This document shows, one piece after another, positions 31,830 through 43,600 of a stretch of 64,000 nt of DNA. The notes beneath the pieces are model-generated. The model worked only from the letters and a program-made list of their open reading frames with translations. It had not been told where the DNA came from and ran no database searches. Origin of the DNA: Byssothecium circinans (Eukaryota > Ascomycota > Dothideomycetes > Pleosporales > Massarinaceae); assembly GCA_010015675.1 (NCBI GenBank), contig ML976995.1:489792-553791 (forward strand), given 5' to 3'. Position 1 is the first letter of the stretch. Each line of letters begins with the position of its first letter. Made by a program: the position numbers and the translations under genes.

Positions 31830-32698
31830 TTACTGATCCCTCCCAGAGACGGCGTCACCCATACGGTTGTACTCTTTCTGCATCTGCTCTACCTGCTTCT
31901 TCAAGTTGTCCATATCGCGGTCCTTGGCAGCAAGCTCCTCCTTGAGCTTACGAACCTCACCAACATCGCCAGCATTTTGGAGCGACTTTCCCTTAGCAGC
32001 CGGGTCGCCCTTGTAGCTCTTGACCTCCTCTTCGAGGCGGAGGACATCGAGGATCATGACGTAGGTGCGGTTGAGGATGAGGGAGAGGAAGAGTGTGAAG
32101 CCGCAGAGGTACATGTTGCGCTGCGAGTAGAATTTGCGGGCCTGAACTTCCATGCGCTCAGATCCGCCCATTACGGTAGCACTGTACGACGTTAGTTTTC
32201 ATTCAACTGGCCTCTACTAATGAGTATGCGTACCCTCGAGTATCCTTGGAGGAAGCAGACAATTCGACCTGGACACGGTAGACACGATTGACGCTGTCGA
32301 TGAACAGGATCAAGATGAAGATGAAAGTAATCTAGGCCGTTGTTAGACTATCCCCGTCGTTGTAAGCATGCCATTTTCCGTACCTTCATGCCATACTGGA
32401 GCTTCGCGATGATTGGGCTTTCCGAGATGAAGGTGAAAAGCTTGCGGCGCCATGTGAATGGCAGCGGGACGATGAGAGCGAGAAAGATGATCATTTCCGC
32501 CACCAGGAGGAAGAATACCTGGAAGAAGAACAAGAGTAAGCATGTGGGCAACATAATGGGCCTGTTCGCAGCATCGTGAAGAGCGTGTCAATGGCAGTAG
32601 AGAGGAGACATGCGCCGCTGCAGCTCTTGCATGATGCCTTCTCGATACGACGAGCCCAGGAAGGAGCATAAACATACCAAACTGTAGTAGAGCGTCAT
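31830..32698 (-). CDS. BAP31/Yet-type ER transmembrane protein
   Basis: Four exons: 32698-32678, 32518-32384, 32331-32234 and 32181-31830 (introns 159, 52 and 52 nt), 201 residues. Exon 1 is only MTLYYSL. Three membrane segments follow: VFFLLVAEMIIFLALIVPLP, ITFIFILILFIDSVNRVY and MYLCGFTLFLSLILNRTY. A long cytosolic coiled coil (VRKLKEELAAKDRDMDNLKK and on) ends the protein. This matches Bap31 in animals and Yet1/Yet3 in yeast, ER membrane chaperone-like factors for membrane-protein export. The C-terminus lacks an obvious KKxx retrieval signal. Divergent from DUS3 across 405 bp. Confidence 0.9.
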
Positions 32699-33103
32699 TT
32701 TGCTACGTGGCTGGAAGCCGCTCTTCTGTGTTTACAAGCGGGGTTGTTTGGTGGATGTCGGCGAGAAAGAGGAGAGGGAGATAGCTGCGAGCAGCGGTGT
32801 ATAGGTTGAGGAAAGAGGAGGATCCGAGAATGTGCCTGTAGCTGAGTGTGAGGGAAATAGATGGAGGAGAAGAACGCGATGCAGGTTTCGTTGAGAGCTG
32901 CCTACATACGTATGTACAGTCAGCCAGCCGGTGGAGGAATACGTCACTCGATTGCAGTTTCCCGCCCGGGCTGTGGCGCACAGACGAGGAAGGTGCGTTA
33001 AGCCAGTTCGGGACTAGCGCCACACTTTCGCAATCTTCAATCCACCCTCACCTTCGACCGAAAAGGAAATCTTTCACCAACAACCTCGCCCAGCTCGCAG
33101 CTC
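32699..33103. promoter_or_regulatory. Divergent promoter, BAP31-like / DUS3
   Basis: A 405-bp spacer between oppositely oriented start codons. No specific site is claimed. Confidence 0.45.
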
Positions 33104-35458
33104 ATGACGGACGCTGCAAACACAACTAACAGTGCGCAGGAGCATCTTGTGAAGGCACCCATTCCCGCCAACGACGACGACATGAATACGACCACGAGCA
33201 GCGGTGATGGTAAGGCGGAACCTTTGAGCCTTGGAAAGAGGGAGAGGTCTTACAGTCCAGGTGATGCCCATACTGGGGATGGTTCGTTCAAACGTGTGAA
33301 GGGCGTGGCGCACATCAAGCCGGAGTACGTATCATGCCCCACCTGACGTACGCCGAACACTAACACCGCAATTTAGATTCTTGTTGCCAGTCGCCAGTCA
33401 AGGGCAGGAGATGAAGTCGGGCGCTGATAACGATGACGCTGCCGAAGCTGCAGATGATCGATACAAGAAGGCCGACCCTCGCGACAGCCGACAAGGCGGC
33501 AAAGGCAAGTCCAACAGGAAAGACAAGAAGCAAAAGGGCGGCCAGAACACCAGCCGTACCTATGGCACATCGCACGACGACCTGCGGCTGTGCGCATCTC
33601 GTCAATTGAGCCCGGAGTTCTCGCCTCAAGAGTGCCGATTTGGCGACAAATGCAAGTTGGAGCACGACCTCCGCAAGTACTTGGCTGTTGGCCGCCGACC
33701 TGATCTCAAGACCTTGGATGGCAAATGCCCTATCTTTGAGGCACAAGGTTTCTGCCCTTACGGCTGGAAGTGTCGTTTCCACTCTAGCCATTCTGAGGAA
33801 CGCCTGACTGAAGACGGTCGAAAAGAGCTAATTCTACTACAAGACACTGAGCGGATGACCGGCATCGAGGTCGCTCAAGGCTCAGCGGATGAACCCAGCA
33901 ATGAGGTCGGCGTTGTGAACATCGTAGACAAGCAAGTCAAGATTGACCTTTCACGGAAGCGAAAAGGCACCCCCCGAGCGGATGCCTACCTCGAATGGAC
34001 CATGAAGATGGCCGATCTCGAGAGGAGTCGTTTCGATAATCAGAAAAGGTCCAAGAACGCAGAGTCTAATGACGAGGAAGTCGACACCAAAATGGAAATG
34101 GAAGACAATCGAGCTCAGTTCATCGAACCTCCCTTCAGGCCATCTGAGAAGCGCAAAATCTATTATGGACCTGAAACTCCGATTCTGGCACCTCTCACTA
34201 CGCAAGGCAACCTGCCGTTTCGCCGTCTCTGTGTCGAGCTCGGAGCCCAGGTCACATGGTCTGAGATGGCTATGGGTGTGCCCCTAATCGGCGGCGAGAA
34301 GAGTGAGTGGGCACTGATGAAAGCGCACGAATCCGAGGTTCGGCCACCGAAGTTTGAACAGAAGGGGAGCGTTGTAAAAGGTTACGACAATTCCACGGAC
34401 CTCAAGTTCGGCGTGCAAATCGCCGCGAACAAGCCCTGGTTGGCCACAAAGGCTGTGGAGGTCATTACCTCACTATGCCCGCAGGTTCGAGCAATTGACC
34501 TCAACTGCGGCTGCCCAATCAATCTGGTCTGCGAACAAGGCGCCGGCTCCGCCCTTCTCGACAGCCGGTCCCGACTGGAGAGTGTCCTGCGAGGCATGAA
34601 CTACGTCTCCAATGAAGTTCCCATTACGGTGAAAATTCGCATGGGCACAAAGGACAATCAACCCACGGCCGATAAACTTATCAAGCGTCTTGTTCTCGGT
34701 GGCTACGAAGCAATTGAATCGGGTAAAGGCACAGCAGGAATTGCGGCCATCACTCTGCATGGGCGAAGCAAGCAACAGCGCTACACCAAGAATGCAGACT
34801 GGAGCTACATCGCCGAGTGCGCTGCTCAAATATCTCGGCTCAAGAAGGAGCAAACTGCGTTGATCGATACAATCCGAGAAGCTGATCCCCGAGATCAAGC
34901 CAACGAAGGCCAAGTGTACTTCGTCGGCAACGGTGACTGTTACTCTCACGTCGACTATTATGACCACCTGGACAACGCGAAAGTAGACTCAGTCATGGTT
35001 GCACGCGGTGCGCTCATCAAACCATGGATCTTTGAAGAGATCGAGAAGGAGCAATATTTGGACAAGTCAGCGAGCGAGCGTCTGACCTACATTGAGAAAT
35101 TCGCCAAGTACGGTCTTCAGGTTTGGGGATCCGACGAGCTTGGTATTGGTAAGACTAGACGCTTCCTACTTGAGTGGCTCAGCTTCTCACACCGATACGT
35201 GCCCTACGGTCTGTTGGAGTATCTTCCACCTAACATTCAAGATCGCCCGCCGCGCTTCAAGGGTCGTAACGATATGGAGACGCTGTTGGCCAGCGAGAAC
35301 TACAAAGACTGGATCAAGATCAGGTAAGCGACACGAGCGGCCATTGTACGATGGTACTAACAACTGGCAGTGAGATGTTTCTTGGTCCGGCGACAGAAGG
35401 TTTCAAGTTCGACCCGAAGCACAAATCCAATGCCTACGACGTCGAAACTAAGGGTTAG
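33104..35458 (+). CDS. DUS3: tRNA-dihydrouridine(47) synthase Dus3
   Basis: Exons 33104-33324, 33377-35323 and 35371-35458 (introns 52 and 47 nt), 751 residues. A basic, Lys/Gly-rich N-terminus is followed by two CCCH zinc fingers at about residues 159-208 ([12 protein letters not shown] and [20 protein letters not shown]), a combination diagnostic of Dus3. The FMN-binding TIM barrel has [39 protein letters not shown] (active-site Cys near residue 450), [20 protein letters not shown] and VYFVGNGD. The enzyme reduces U47 in the variable loop of tRNAs using FMN and NADPH in cytoplasm or nucleus. Length and domain order are normal. Confidence 0.94.
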
Positions 35459-36690
35459 ACAACATGGACGCAGACTACGGTCCTCGGCGTTTTCTTTCGC
35501 CAACTATCCTACGATGCCGTCTTGCCTGCAGATCTGTCAATTGCCACCTTTTCTTGACTTCCCAATGCGATGACCGACATACGACTTCACGAGATGGATG
35601 CGGAGGTATGCGTTGTCCTGTATTATGTCTTCACGATATGCATGATGCATTTGACCGAATGAGGGTTTTCTAGCATCAGAATTCCGGTCTTGCGTGACAG
35701 CAATTCACAAAAGTTTGCGAGTGCATCAGAGGCTATAATGGTCTCACAGCAGCACAACATAGATAGAATCATCAAAATGGCATTCAGCTCAGTCTAGCTC
35801 AGCCTTTCGTCTACGTGATCTTCATGATTCGCTTCACTCGCGAGCGAAGATCGGAAGGCAAAGTACCTCCACAATTGCCATCGCCACCCTAGCTCTTTTG
35901 CATTTGCAACCAAAGTCCCCAATACCAAGGTGCAGTCACCACGACTCACCTCGCCGACCAAAAAACAAGAATGTTCAGGGGCAATAATACGCCTGCCTAC
36001 TTTCCCGCTAGTCACGTGGATCTCGGGCGCTAATGCGCGCGTAACCGCCACCCACAGCCTCGGAAGCGCCCTCCCCCGTTCACAGGAGCACCAACCCAAA
36101 CTCTCCCACGATCCTACAGGCGCCACGACAAATGTCACTCGTGGGACGAGCAGTGCTTGTGGAATGGCTGATAGGGCGGGCCACGAGATGAAATTGCCGC
36201 TAACGTTTCCTTGCAGTGAGGGAGGGGGCGTCTCGCTACGAAACTGCACGTTGGTCGTAGTGCGTGAAGCGTGGCGATAATTGAGTTTGCATGGGAGGAG
36301 CATGTAAGGGTGCTGAAATGTTGATGTTCGACCGGATTTGGAAGTGGAGGAGATTATCGAGGATGAATTTGGTATGGAGTGCGTTGGTGTTGTCTTGGTT
36401 GCGGATGGGATGGAAGGTTCCTTGGTACCTAAGTGAGTACGACGGACCCCGAACTACGGTCATCACGAATCTCTTGTCTTGAGTGAGCGACACAGATGCG
36501 TAAGTAGCGCTGGCGTAGTTTCCTTTCCAGTGGTAAGTGCGTTTTATGTTTAGCCTGACTTTCTCCCGTTGGAGGCGCTGAGGCGCTTGTACTTGGTCTC
36601 CTTTTCTCGTCACTGCCTATTGTTCCGGTACTCTTTCACTCCTACGATTACTCTCATTTGGGATTGTCTCGTTCAAAAGGCCATGCAATT
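35459..36690. other. Intergenic region before the ankyrin gene
   Basis: 1.2 kb. A 169-codon minus-strand frame (36303-35794) and a 116-codon plus frame overlap here, but neither has recognisable domains and each looks like a shadow of the other. Just upstream of the ankyrin gene an out-of-frame ATG at 36682 opens a 3-codon upstream ORF (stop TGA), which could lower translation. Confidence 0.4.
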
Positions 36691-39600
36691 ATGAAGAGTC
36701 TTTCATCTATCTCGCTTTCGAAACCCAAAGAGGAAGTGACGAAGCGTCCCAATATCTCGCGAACCAACACGCACAAAGATGGAACGAAGAAGTGGGTACA
36801 AGGGCACAATGAGGAAGCCAAAAAGGTCTCAAAGATACAAGCTTTGATAGAGGTCATGAAGTGTGAGCTTGGGAGACCAGGAAAGGCTTCCAATGCAGCA
36901 ACAGAGGAAGAGTTTGGGTCGACGAAGGAATGGACACCACTATACTACGCCGCATACCACAACCGCGAGACAGCGCTCCTTCACTTCCTTCGCGCTGGTC
37001 AGTCACCAGATGGCGCGGCAGCTGGAAGTGAAGCGCCGCCTCTTTGCGTAGCCACGGCATGCGGACATGTCGCCATTGTCAGGATACTTTGCAACGCAGG
37101 CGCGAATATCAATGGAAAGACGAAGCGGAGTGGTGAGACAGCTCTTCATATCGCTATCAAGAACGAACGGAAAGATATCATCGACGTCCTTCTTCCTCAC
37201 AACCCCGACATTAGTGCGAAGACAGCACACACCGGCGACACTCCGCTGCACTACGCTGCCGCAAAATCAGGCTGTCTCGCCATCGTCAATACCTTACTCG
37301 GACGAGGTGCAAGTCCCGACACCCTGAACACTCGAGGCCATAGCCCTGCCAAAATCGCCCTACAATGTCAGAACCTCCATGCCGCAGTTGCGATCATTGG
37401 TGCCGCTCGTGGAGACTCGAGGAAGTTGGCAAAAGAAAAAGAAGAACTACTGAAACACGTTGACAATGCACAAGATAGACTCTCGATGAACAAGGAGTTT
37501 GTTGCCGGCATATTAGAAGCAGGCTGTCCATCTAAGTCTACAGTTCTCCTCGAATCAATCAAGAGAGAGTACATAGGTCTAGTTGAACTGTTTCTGGAGA
37601 GGGGGACTGATCCAAATTACGCTTCCCGAGAAGGCATTCTACCTATATTCGCTGCGTTGAAGTGTGCGACCACGCCAATTATACATGCGCTCGTTGCACA
37701 CAAAACGAATGTCAGGGTCCGGGATCCACGTGGCTTGACGGTCCTGCAAACCGCTCTTGACAACCCGCTATTGATGGATAAGGAAGGGTTTATGAGTGTC
37801 TTCGAGGCGCTGCTATCGCATGGAGCTGATGCGAAAGTGAAGTATGAAGACGGCTCGACGCTGCTCCATCGTACTGTTGGACAAGATCTCGGTCGAGCGA
37901 AAGTAGCCCAGCTACTTCTTCAGTACGGGGTTGACGTCAATTCACAGGATAGATTAGGGAACACGGCATTGCATGTTGCCACCCACAGCCGCTCCTGCAT
38001 CTCAGTCCTCCTAAAGCAAGGCGCAGACGTCAACATCACGAATAGCAAAGGACTCACGCCCCTCCTTTATGCGACACGTCACTCCTCAAAAGATAAAGAG
38101 CCAGATCTTGAACCCCTCGTCAAAGCATCCGATCTCCGTAAGGCGGATACCGCGGGACGAACGGCACTGCATCTCGCATCACGCAACGGCCTCTCAAACA
38201 CAGTCCGAGCACTCATTCAAGCAGGTGCAGACACGACGACCGTGGACAACAAGAAACGCACTTCGCTACTTCTCGCTGTCCTGCACCATCAATGGCACAT
38301 CGTTCCACTCCTTGCAGTCCAACCAGGGATCAACTCCTGGGACGAAGAGGGAAGAACAGCTCTCCATCATATCACCATGAGCATTCCCAAACCATCGGCA
38401 GCATGGAAAGACATCGCTTCCGCCGTTGCTCCTTTTTGCGAAAAGGGAGTGAGCAGGAGTATGCGTGATCGATCCGGTGCTACGCCCCTCATTCAGGCAA
38501 TCAAATCGCTTCCCGAGGAAGGCATGGCAGTTGTTGAGGTGCTACTTTCTCGTAAGGCGTCAGAGAGGAGCAATTGTGTTGGACACGAGGATCTAGGGTC
38601 AAGAGATGCATTGTTTTATGCTGCGACAATGGGGAAACCGAAGTTCGTTGCAGTTCTTCTACAGCATGGGGCGCCGTTCACATTGAAAGATTGGAGGCCG
38701 AGCAAAGGACGAGTGGATCAGAACACGGATGCTGGGAAAGAAATATTGAAGGTCATGGCGGAACATGAGTGGATCAGACGAGCCACGGCACTTCAGCGAC
38801 AGTCGATGAGCGCGTCGGATGAGCCCCTTTTACCCAAGGTGCTGCCAGTGAGGGATCTAAAGCAGCTTCTTGCCATGGGCTTGGATCCAGATACGCTCCC
38901 GAAGTCGCACATCAAAACAACACTGCTTTGGGTCGTCTTGAACCAGCTATCGAGGCGACACTCTCTGCCTCCGGAATATCTTCACGACGCGGTTAAAGTA
39001 CTTTTCGAGCATGGAGCGAATCCAAACGCAATATTAACACGGACTCTACGTCGTACATCTGACACGCAAAATTCGCAGCAACCGACTAGCTTGACCCTCC
39101 ACCCTCTAACTTCGATTCTCGAGCAGTGTCCAGACGTCGACACCAACCTCATCACTCTCTTCCTATCCGCCGGCGCAAACCACTCCCTCCCATCTACCTT
39201 CTACGATGGACGATATCCACTACACTCCGCCGTCCAATCGACACGTCTCGACATCATCAACCTCTTCCTCACCCACTCCCCCAACCAAGATCACAATCTC
39301 GATCTCAACCCCAGCGACGCCAAAGCACGTACACCACTCATCCTCGCCTCATCAAACGGTCATTTCGACATCGTCGACGTCCTCCTCCACTCCGGTGCTA
39401 AAATCGACGCCGAGGATACCGAAGGCAACACCGCACTACACTCAGCATCTGCCATGGGCTGGAAAAAGATAGTCTCTAGATTACTCAGAGCCGGCGCCAA
39501 AGCGTGTGAAACAAACAATCAAGGCAAAACACCCCGAGACCTCGTGCCTCCCACAGCTACCAACGAGGGGAAAATCACGGGTTTGTTGAAGTACGCCGAG

Positions 39601-40125
39601 GATGAGGAGCGCCGAAGTGCCGTTACCACGAGCACTGCTGAGGCGAGCAAAGTCCAGACGCACAAAATGCGACAGTCATCGACTACAAGCTCTTCCTCTT
39701 CAGAAAAAGAGAAGCAGCAGAGACGTAAAAACATCCCCCCATCCATCCACATCTCCAAACCATCCTTCGACGTCGAACCCGCCCTCGCCACACCCGTCAG
39801 GTTCTCAAAACAAATGGTGAGGATCCACTACACGCCACCGTCGCCGAAACGACAATCGCCGACGGCGGCGTCTTCGCCAGGTGAACCGTCACACCAAGTA
39901 CAGTCTCAAGCCCAGCCACCAGCTCAACCTCAGACTCAGCTTCAGCCGCGTATCGACAGCGGCATCAACATAAACACAACCACGAAAAGTGAGGTGGAGA
40001 AGGAGTTACCAACTCTGAGCAGGGATAAGACAACTTTCGATCAGAAAGAGGAGGATGAGAGGAAGAGTGAGGGCGAGGAGTTGGCTTCTTGGTTGTCGGT
40101 TAGTGGGATGATGGATCGGCTTTGA
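36691..40125 (+). CDS. Large ankyrin-repeat protein
   Basis: A single exon of 1144 codons starting at ATG 36691. After a basic, Ser/Lys-rich head, about 16-20 ankyrin repeats run from residue ~85 to ~970, e.g. EWTPLYYAAYHNRETALLHF, GETALHIAIKNERKDIIDVL, GDTPLHYAAAKSGCLAIVNT, GRTALHLASRNGLSNTVRAL and GNTALHSASAMGWKKIVSRL. Repeats are divergent, unlike those of the dead NLR at 7.7 kb. No NACHT or other catalytic domain precedes them. The tail is Ser/Pro/Gln-rich and disordered, with PAQPQTQLQP and an acidic final segment. Probably a scaffold; partner unknown. A helix just before the repeats (KIQALIEVMKCELGRPG) recurs in fungal ankyrin proteins. Confidence 0.88.
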   Translation: MKSLSSISLSKPKEEVTKRPNISRTNTHKDGTKKWVQGHNEEAKKVSKIQALIEVMKCELGRPGKASNAATEEEFGSTKEWTPLYYAAYHNRETALLHFLRAGQSPDGAAAGSEAPPLCVATACGHVAIVRILCNAGANINGKTKRSGETALHIAIKNERKDIIDVLLPHNPDISAKTAHTGDTPLHYAAAKSGCLAIVNTLLGRGASPDTLNTRGHSPAKIALQCQNLHAAVAIIGAARGDSRKLAKEKEELLKHVDNAQDRLSMNKEFVAGILEAGCPSKSTVLLESIKREYIGLVELFLERGTDPNYASREGILPIFAALKCATTPIIHALVAHKTNVRVRDPRGLTVLQTALDNPLLMDKEGFMSVFEALLSHGADAKVKYEDGSTLLHRTVGQDLGRAKVAQLLLQYGVDVNSQDRLGNTALHVATHSRSCISVLLKQGADVNITNSKGLTPLLYATRHSSKDKEPDLEPLVKASDLRKADTAGRTALHLASRNGLSNTVRALIQAGADTTTVDNKKRTSLLLAVLHHQWHIVPLLAVQPGINSWDEEGRTALHHITMSIPKPSAAWKDIASAVAPFCEKGVSRSMRDRSGATPLIQAIKSLPEEGMAVVEVLLSRKASERSNCVGHEDLGSRDALFYAATMGKPKFVAVLLQHGAPFTLKDWRPSKGRVDQNTDAGKEILKVMAEHEWIRRATALQRQSMSASDEPLLPKVLPVRDLKQLLAMGLDPDTLPKSHIKTTLLWVVLNQLSRRHSLPPEYLHDAVKVLFEHGANPNAILTRTLRRTSDTQNSQQPTSLTLHPLTSILEQCPDVDTNLITLFLSAGANHSLPSTFYDGRYPLHSAVQSTRLDIINLFLTHSPNQDHNLDLNPSDAKARTPLILASSNGHFDIVDVLLHSGAKIDAEDTEGNTALHSASAMGWKKIVSRLLRAGAKACETNNQGKTPRDLVPPTATNEGKITGLLKYAEDEERRSAVTTSTAEASKVQTHKMRQSSTTSSSSSEKEKQQRRKNIPPSIHISKPSFDVEPALATPVRFSKQMVRIHYTPPSPKRQSPTAASSPGEPSHQVQSQAQPPAQPQTQLQPRIDSGININTTTKSEVEKELPTLSRDKTTFDQKEEDERKSEGEELASWLSVSGMMDRL

Positions 40126-40530
40126 TAGGGCTCCTTTTCCTCTATATTTACCCATTTTTCTTTCCCTGTCCTGTTGGAAACACATGCACATACACCGCTA
40201 AAACTGCATCCTTGGTACCCATGGTACTCTTTTGAAGGATTCTGGAGCTAGATTGGGGGGCAGAGCAGAGAACACGAGATACCCCCATTTCATATACCCG
40301 TTATTTCTTTCTTTTCTTCACATACACCTTTGGTAATAGTCGCTTTTGCGTTACGCTTTCTTCACTTTAACGACGGACCCGTCTTCTTTACGACTTTTCT
40401 TTGTAAACATCCCGTACTTGAATATATACGCACGTTAAAATATAATACTATATCACCAATCCCACATAACCACACTTCAAACCTCCTTCATCCCATCCCC
40501 CTCTTCACCCCCCACCCGTCTCAGATGCCA
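40126..40530. other. 3' region of the ankyrin gene
   Basis: Pyrimidine-rich sequence without a gene; it meets the 3' end of the small minus-strand ORF. Confidence 0.35.
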
Positions 40531-40662
40531 CTACGCCAACACCCAAACCGCCCCCATCACAGCTGCAAACTCCAACCCCCAAGAGAACCCCTCTCTCGTA
40601 TCCAACCTCCCAACAACCCATTCGCCGTAGATCGACTCCTGCGCTGGGGGTTTCGAGGTCAT
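40531..40662 (-). CDS. Possible 43-residue single-pass membrane protein
   Basis: ATG at 40662-40660, stop TAG at 40533-40531. The sequence starts MTSKPPAQESIYGEWVVGRL, contains Arg/Glu around residue 23, and ends with a hydrophobic stretch (WGLEFAAVMGAVWVLA) that could span a membrane with the C-terminus at the far face. Codons look like those of neighbouring genes. It is too short for usual gene finders, and I do not recognise the family. Small single-span subunits of mitochondrial or ER complexes look like this, but function is not assigned. It could also be a chance frame. Confidence 0.4.
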   Translation of the reverse strand: MTSKPPAQESIYGEWVVGRLDTREGFSWGLEFAAVMGAVWVLA

Positions 40663-43600
40663 TTGGACGTTGGGGTGGCAGGTTGGCGGTGTGTACAGAT
40701 ACGTATTATATTAAGGTGGGTGCTTAGCAGTAAATAGTCAGGAAGAAATTAGGTGTAGTAAATCTTTACAAAACGATCCTCGCATTCATGACCCGTTCAA
40801 GACCACTCCTTCGCAACTTGACGGCCTCTGATCATTTGAAGCTGGAATAATAACGTGATGTGCAACATCCCTATTAGTCTTCACGACAAAGTCGGGATCC
40901 CGTTCACTTCCTTCACAAAGCTCGTCGGCAAGCACCCTTATACGAGAATCAAAGCGGCAGTCAAGCTCGTGGCGTTTGCGATCCGGATCTCGAGGCGTGG
41001 AGTAAGTCTAACTGGATGTGGAAGATGTGTGCTACCTGCTGTGTCGATGGCTCAGCTTTCTGACTTAGGCGATCAGACTCTGAGTGTAGCACCGCAGTCA
41101 CTACGCTTGAATTGTTGGACCTCTGGGTGCATGCATCAAGGAAGTGAGGGGATGGCTCGGCGGATATAGTTGGGAGGTGTTTGACGGCGCTGGTTGAGTA
41201 GCTGGGGATTGGGTTTGGGATAGATTGTGGTTGAGCGTGAAAACGTTGTTTTCTAATCTGTGTTGGAGGGAAAGGGCAACAAGGAAAGAGCAGATAGAAA
41301 AGAGCGAGAGGGGAAAACAGCTGCTGTACGTAGCTGAACGACCCGTAGGCGAACGAAACCACCATGAGTGGCAATAATACAACACAAGCACTTCAACTTT
41401 CTCAGTGAAAAGAACTTCGCACATCTAACCTCCCATCGTGTGTTGTTTCTTCGTTCTTCGTTGACCAGTCACATGTGCGTAGAATCCCTCCTCAGGACAT
41501 GCTCGACCGGCATGACCTTACAATAACAAAAAAAAACTCCAGTCAGAGGTGCCAAAGACACGAGAATGATAAAATGAGGGGAGGCCTACTAGCCATCAAG
41601 GAAAGAAGGCGAGATAGTAACTAGGGTACATATGTAGAAGACATGTAATTAGAATGCAATGCTGAAGTCGAAGAGGAAAGAATCGGTATCTCGAAAAGAC
41701 GAAGAAAGAAGAGGAACACTTCACCACCCTCCAAAAGAGGGGTAGGCAAGTTCCACAAAAGGAAACTGAAAGAATGGAAGAAAGTCAGCGTGCTCAGTCC
41801 AACGGCGCCCCTCCCTCTGCAAAACTAACCGCCACCTAAAAAGCCGTTGCGCATCGCGTACCCACATAGCGCGTTCCGCCGCAGTGGTTACAAGGGCAAT
41901 GTCGGAAAGTGGCGTTTATCACGTGCTCGGCTATTTGCATCATACACAATTGCTGATTGGTCAAAATTGAGCACGTGATGGAGGCCTTTTTCGACATTGC
42001 CCTTGGTAGTACAGTAGCAGTAGGGTAGACTCCGACCTGACCACGTCGAACCCTTTCCTACCCACGTATCCACTCGAGTAGTCTAGTAGGTAGTTGCAGA
42101 TACCGCTACCCAAGGCACAAGAATCAAGAAAGAGAAAACTTGCTCAGGTTCAGTCCTGCGGGCAGGGACAAAAGCAGCAGTCTCACCCATATTATTTTAT
42201 ATCTGCTTTTCGGCCCGCAGCCTGAGTGGTCCGCGTCATTTGGATAAACGGACTTAAAACGGTGTGGAAACGCGGTAGCTAACAGGTACCTACCCAAATG
42301 GTAAACTGCTTCTTGTACTTGATGGAGGTATTATACAGGCATCGGACGAATAGAAACTTGGATGTTTTGCCCTGCATGCGTTCCCCTACGGCATACTGTA
42401 CTGTAAGCGATGAATCGGCCCGCTGTATCTGCTCTTGGTCGGTCCGAAAGTCGGTATTGTACATGCCCCCTTCGGCTCGGGCGCGTAGCGTGGTTTTGTG
42501 ACTAGAGGGCCTCAAATAATTGGGATACCTTAATCACCTCTAGTGAGGCCATAAGACAGATCAGTAGCCGCGTTTTGGCCCTTGTAATTAACGTTTTAGC
42601 ACTTTTGAGAGGGACTGCAAGGGTCCAGTAAGGAGGGTTCGCGAATCGGACTTGATAAAAAAAATGGACGGAAGAAGAGAGGCGAGTTATTCTTGTTCAC
42701 CGTTATGCGTACTGTCTGTCAGCGCTGCCTTGCGCATCTTAATGGATGGGAATAAGACGAAGCGCTCTGGTTGCGTCTCAGTTGTGCAGGTGACAAAGAT
42801 AGGTATGAATTGTCATTGGTGTTTAGTAGGTGATCTGCACGCTGAAGATCGCTGACTTGTAAATGGGAATACCCGGCTTCGATAGAGGACAGGGTAATTT
42901 TCGAGACGAGATTTTGATGGATGTTTCCCGTGGACCGGACGGCTGCGTTAATTGGATTGAGATGAACTTGTCCTCTCTGTGATGAGACTCTGGTTTGAGG
43001 CATCTTGAATAATTATTATCGACAAAATAAGGATCAACTGCCCCGCCATTATTGATAATCAGACACAAGTGTCACGTACGACCTGGTCAAGAAGTATTCG
43101 CCGAGTAGATCTGAAGGCGTACTGTCCAATGAGTGGTGGCTGGGCAAGTAGAGCAGTTACTCGTAGTTGGCCCACAAGACGGTACGGTTAGTACCCTTTC
43201 AAGGACCCTTCCGCCGAAGGATTGCATGCTGTATTAAATCGGGCCGAGGATACCTTAACGAACTGGAACGTGACAAGTGCCTCTGGGGAAACTTTCCTGG
43301 TAAAGGTAACAAGGCCGATACAGGTATGTACTATATACTTTGAGCGCAGCGCACGTCCTCTCGCGATGATTGACCGACGTTCCCCTCCTCCGAGCGATAG
43401 TGTGATTATTGATAGTCGCGGAGCAGAAGAGCGGTCTGTCGCCTGCCAACTTTTTAGGAGCGCAAAAGCGCGCATCAGCGGGGCGAGGGCGACTCTTTAT
43501 CAAAAGTGATTGAAAGTGATCGAGGAAACGACGATGTGCTCAAAAGCAGACTGCGAGACGTGGAAGCATTGACGCAGGGCGAGCGCAGAGGGCGTGCTTG

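Noticed and set aside
35794..36303. 169-codon minus-strand ORF between DUS3 and the ankyrin gene
   Set aside because: It starts with ATG but has no recognisable domain, overlaps a plus-strand ORF of similar quality, and has unremarkable codon use. Not enough to call a gene.
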